DNA from: Ilumatobacteraceae bacterium
Lineage (GTDB): Bacteria > Actinomycetota > Acidimicrobiia > Acidimicrobiales > Ilumatobacteraceae
Assembly: GCA_025456105.1 (NCBI GenBank)
Contig: JALOLG010000067.1
Location: 1-7,178 of the forward strand
Direction of reading: 5' to 3'
DNA length: 7,178 bases
Part shown: piece after piece, positions 5,091 through 7,178 of the stretch
How the letters are laid out: each line of letters opens with the position of its first letter
Numbering within the stretch: the stretch's first letter is position 1
Notes under the pieces: generated by a model
What the model saw: the letters and a program-made list of their open reading frames with translations, nothing else
What the model was told of the DNA's origin: nothing
Database searches by the model: none
Made by a program: the position numbers and the translations under genes

Positions 5091-6043
5091 GCGGCCCTCC
5101 CGCCCCAGCGCAGGACCGCGCTGGCCGCGGTCATGCCCGCGCCGAAGCCGACGAGCAGCACGAGGTCGTCGGGTGCGATGCGGCCGGCGTCGAGGGCCTC
5201 GGCGAGCGCGAGCGGGATGGAGCCCGACGAGGTGTTGCCGACCCGGTCGATGTTGACGACGGCGCGGTCGAGCGGGATGCCGAGCCGCTCGCAGGCCGCA
5301 TCGATGATGCGGATGTTGGCCTGGTGCGGCACGACCAGCGCGATGTCGTCGGCCGTCACGCCGGCGTGGCGCATCGAGTGCTCGGCGGAGTCGACCATGA
5401 TCCGCACCGCTCGGCGGAACACCTCCTTGCCGTCCATCTTGATGGTGTCGCCCACGTCGGCGTACAGGATCCGCTCGGCCGAGCCGTCGGCGTCGAGGTG
5501 CCAGCCCAGGAGCTCGCCGGGCCCGTCGACCGCCTGGAGCACGACGGCGCCGGACCCGTCGGCGAAGAGGAACGCCGTGCCGCGGTCGTCCCAGTCGACG
5601 ATGCGCGCGAGCGTGTCGGTGCCGATCACCAGGATCGTGTCGGCACCCGTGGCGATCAGGCCGTGCGCGACGACGAGGCCGTAGACGAAGCCCGAGCACG
5701 CGGCGTTGACGTCGAAGGCGCCGCCGCTCAGCCCCAGCTCGTGCTGCACGGTGGCCGAGGTGGCGGGGACGGTGCGATCGGGCGTGGTGGTGGCGAGCAC
5801 GAGCGCATCGACCGACCGGGGGTCGATGCCGGCCCGGTGGAGCGCCTGGCGACCCGACTCGATCGAGAGCCCGGCCGTCGTGCCGCCCACGTGGCGCTCG
5901 CGGATCCCGGTGCGGCTCACGATCCACTCGTCACTGGTGTCGAGCGTGCGGGCGAGGTCGTCGTTGGTGACGACCTTGGGCGGCAGCGCGGCACCCCATC
6001 CCGTGATGATCGCCCCGTGGGCGCTGGGTCGTGTTGCGGGCAT
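5087..6043 (-). CDS. fabH: 3-oxoacyl-ACP synthase III (initiating condensing enzyme)
   Basis: FabH starts fatty acid synthesis by condensing an acyl-CoA primer with malonyl-ACP. The 318-residue product has the family opening GWGAALPPKVVTNDDL, DEWIVSRTGIRERH, the nucleophile Cys116 in DVNAACSGFVYGL, His240 in VVPHQAN, Asn270 in DRVGNTSSGSIPLALAEA, and a FADGSGAVVL block. The Cys-His-Asn triad is complete. I chose the ATG at 6043 because GGAGG (6049-6053) precedes it by five bases; a longer start at 6070 would overlap the fabD stop and add nine unconserved residues. Its stop overlaps the fabG start. By my alignment the residue matching E. coli Phe87 is Val92, which may affect primer choice (inference). 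Confidence 0.95.
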   Translation of the reverse strand: MPATRPSAHGAIITGWGAALPPKVVTNDDLARTLDTSDEWIVSRTGIRERHVGGTTAGLSIESGRQALHRAGIDPRSVDALVLATTTPDRTVPATSATVQHELGLSGGAFDVNAACSGFVYGLVVAHGLIATGADTILVIGTDTLARIVDWDDRGTAFLFADGSGAVVLQAVDGPGELLGWHLDADGSAERILYADVGDTIKMDGKEVFRRAVRIMVDSAEHSMRHAGVTADDIALVVPHQANIRIIDAACERLGIPLDRAVVNIDRVGNTSSGSIPLALAEALDAGRIAPDDLVLLVGFGAGMTAASAVLRWGGRAA

Positions 6044-6059
6044 GGGTCCCTCCGGGCGG

Positions 6060-7178
6060 TCAGTGGGCACGCAGCCAGGCGATGGGCTGGCGGGGAGCGA
6101 CGCGCTCGGTGTCGACGGCGATGAAGCCCTGCAGCACGCCGGCGAACGGCGAGCGCACCTCGTGCTCGCCGACGTGGCCGATGACGTCGCCGACGTCGAC
6201 GTGTGCGCCGTCGTCGATGGGGAGGGGGGTGAAGATCCCGGCCGCCGGGCTCACCACGAGGCGCTCGACGGCGAAGAGGTGCTCGCCGGCGATGGAGGGC
6301 GCCGGGAGGGAGCGGGTGGAGCCGACCCACTCGAGGAGGCGGTCGAGATCCTCCGGCGTGGCGACCGAGATGGTGCGGGCGTCGTCGACGGTGCGCTTGG
6401 CCATGCCCGTGAGCACGCCCCCGGGCCCGAGCTCGGCGAAGTCGGTCGCGCCGAGCTGGGCCATGGTGAGCAGGCAGTGCTTCCAGCGCACCGGGCTCGA
6501 CAGCTGGGCCGACAGCAGCGACGACCACTCGGCCCCGCGGTCGTGGGGGAGCGAGTCGACGTTGGCGATGACCGGGATCTCGGTGTCGCGCAGGTCGGTG
6601 GCGGCGATCGCCGCGCGGAGCCGGTCGCGCGCCGGGGTCATGAAGGGGGTGTGGAACGCGCCCGCGACCTGCAGCGGCATGACCTTCTTGGCGCCCAGCT
6701 CCTTCGCGTGCTTGCCGGCCACCTCGACGCCGTCGTGGCTCCCGGCGATGACGACCTGGCCGGGGGCGTTGAAGTTGGCGACCCACACGTCGTCGTCGGC
6801 GAGGCGGCAGGCGATCTCGACCTGGTCGTCGTCGAGCCCGAGCACCGCGCCCATCGTGCCCGGGCGCGCCTGGCCCGCGTCGTGCATGGCGTCGGCGCGC
6901 TCGCACACGAGGCGGATGCCGTCGTCGAAGCCGAGCGCACCCGAGGCCGCGAGCGCCGTGTACTCGCCGAGGCTGTGGCCGGCGCACATCGAGGCGTCGA
7001 TGCCGAGCCGCTCGACGGCATCGAGCACGAGCAGGCTCGACACGAACGTGGTCAGCTGGGCGTTGCGGGTGTCGCGGAGCTCGTCGGCGTCGGCGTCGAG
7101 CAGCAGCCGGCCGATGTCGCGGCCCGCGACCTCGCTGGCTTCCTCGACGAGCTCCCAGCTCTCGTGGTCGACCCACGG
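6060..7178 (-). CDS. fabD: Malonyl-CoA:ACP transacylase with C-terminal biotinyl/lipoyl-like domain (N-terminus outside window)
   Basis: FabD moves malonyl from CoA to ACP to supply the extender unit. The visible 372 residues lack only the first dozen or so, including the GQGSQ oxyanion motif. Visible residue 69 is the catalytic serine in CAGHSLGEYTALAA, Arg94 lies in the CERADAM block, and His176 in AGAFHTPFM is the catalytic histidine. NFNAPGQVVIAG, DSLPHDRG, LSSPVRW and FAELGPGGVLTGM are also family blocks. The transacylase should end near residue 285, but the frame continues. After a short Pro/Ser/Ala linker, residues 304-370 read as a biotinyl/lipoyl-type fold without an attachment lysine. 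Ordinary FabD is about 300-315 residues, so this one is roughly 70 longer. It is the first gene of the operon seen here, ending 16 bases before fabH. Confidence 0.93.
   Translation of the reverse strand, partial: PWVDHESWELVEEASEVAGRDIGRLLLDADADELRDTRNAQLTTFVSSLLVLDAVERLGIDASMCAGHSLGEYTALAASGALGFDDGIRLVCERADAMHDAGQARPGTMGAVLGLDDDQVEIACRLADDDVWVANFNAPGQVVIAGSHDGVEVAGKHAKELGAKKVMPLQVAGAFHTPFMTPARDRLRAAIAATDLRDTEIPVIANVDSLPHDRGAEWSSLLSAQLSSPVRWKHCLLTMAQLGATDFAELGPGGVLTGMAKRTVDDARTISVATPEDLDRLLEWVGSTRSLPAPSIAGEHLFAVERLVVSPAAGIFTPLPIDDGAHVDVGDVIGHVGEHEVRSPFAGVLQGFIAVDTERVAPRQPIAWLRAH
6063..6269 (-). other. Degenerate biotinyl/lipoyl-like domain at the FabD C-terminus
   Basis: The segment has the two half-repeats of a barrel-sandwich domain: VVSPAAGIFTPLP then DDGAHVDVGDVIGHV, and EVRSPFAGVLQGFIAVD then ERVAPRQPIAWL. 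In biotin carriers the halves are joined by a hairpin with EAMKM followed by residues such as EHxVRAP. Here HV runs directly into GEHEVRSPFAG, so the EAMK tip seems to be missing. There is no lysine anywhere in the domain, so it cannot be biotinylated or lipoylated. Confidence 0.75.

Noticed and set aside
5091..5927. In-frame extension of fabG upstream into fabH
   Set aside because: The extension is Arg/His/Ala-rich and resembles no family. FabG begins properly at the GTG overlapping the fabH stop, with GGAGG before it.
1..7178. Mobile elements, CRISPR arrays, tRNA or rRNA genes
   Set aside because: I saw no transposase or integrase, no spaced direct repeats and no tRNA-like or rRNA-like segments. 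The window is a dense housekeeping region.

Overview
This is a very GC-rich window with actinobacterial character: GTG starts, short overlaps between genes and two probable leaderless genes. The gene set and protein style suggest a deep-branching actinobacterium, perhaps class Acidimicrobiia. That placement is inferred from general sequence style, not from any search. Essentially all of the window is coding. The longest stretch without a convincing gene is about 180 bases (2306-2485).

Left part, + strand. The window opens inside trpB (C-terminal third), which overlaps trpA by four bases. Together they encode tryptophan synthase. About 95 bases later comes a small secreted lipoprotein with one fasciclin (FAS1) domain, closed by a strong hairpin terminator. 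Next is a 98-residue cysteine- and histidine-rich protein that resembles a shrunken, divergent HIT-family protein. It appears to be expressed from a leaderless message. A regulatory-looking gap follows, and then fabZ (3-hydroxyacyl-ACP dehydratase), also apparently leaderless. fabZ runs head-on into the minus-strand cluster, with only four bases between the stop codons.

Right part, - strand. This is a compact type II fatty acid synthesis operon, read from the right edge leftward: fabD, fabH, fabG, acpP, fabF. FabD supplies malonyl-ACP, FabH starts the chain, FabF elongates it, FabG reduces the 3-keto group and FabZ (from the facing gene) dehydrates. No enoyl-ACP reductase is visible, so the last step must be encoded elsewhere. 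Spacing is tight: fabH and fabG overlap by 4 bases, fabF follows acpP by 7 bases, and acpP has its own strong ribosome binding site after a 50-base gap.

The most unusual feature is the FabD protein. After a complete-looking malonyltransferase domain it continues in the same frame into about 70 residues that read as a biotinyl/lipoyl-like domain, the fold of the acetyl-CoA carboxylase biotin carrier. The lysine-bearing EAMKM hairpin tip appears to have been deleted and the domain has no lysine at all. A non-modifiable carrier-like domain on the enzyme that consumes the carboxylase product suggests a docking or scaffolding role, which is a hypothesis. Secondary points of interest are the HIT-like mini-protein, a tiny minus-strand reading frame with a perfect Shine-Dalgarno sequence, and competing hairpins around the terminator.
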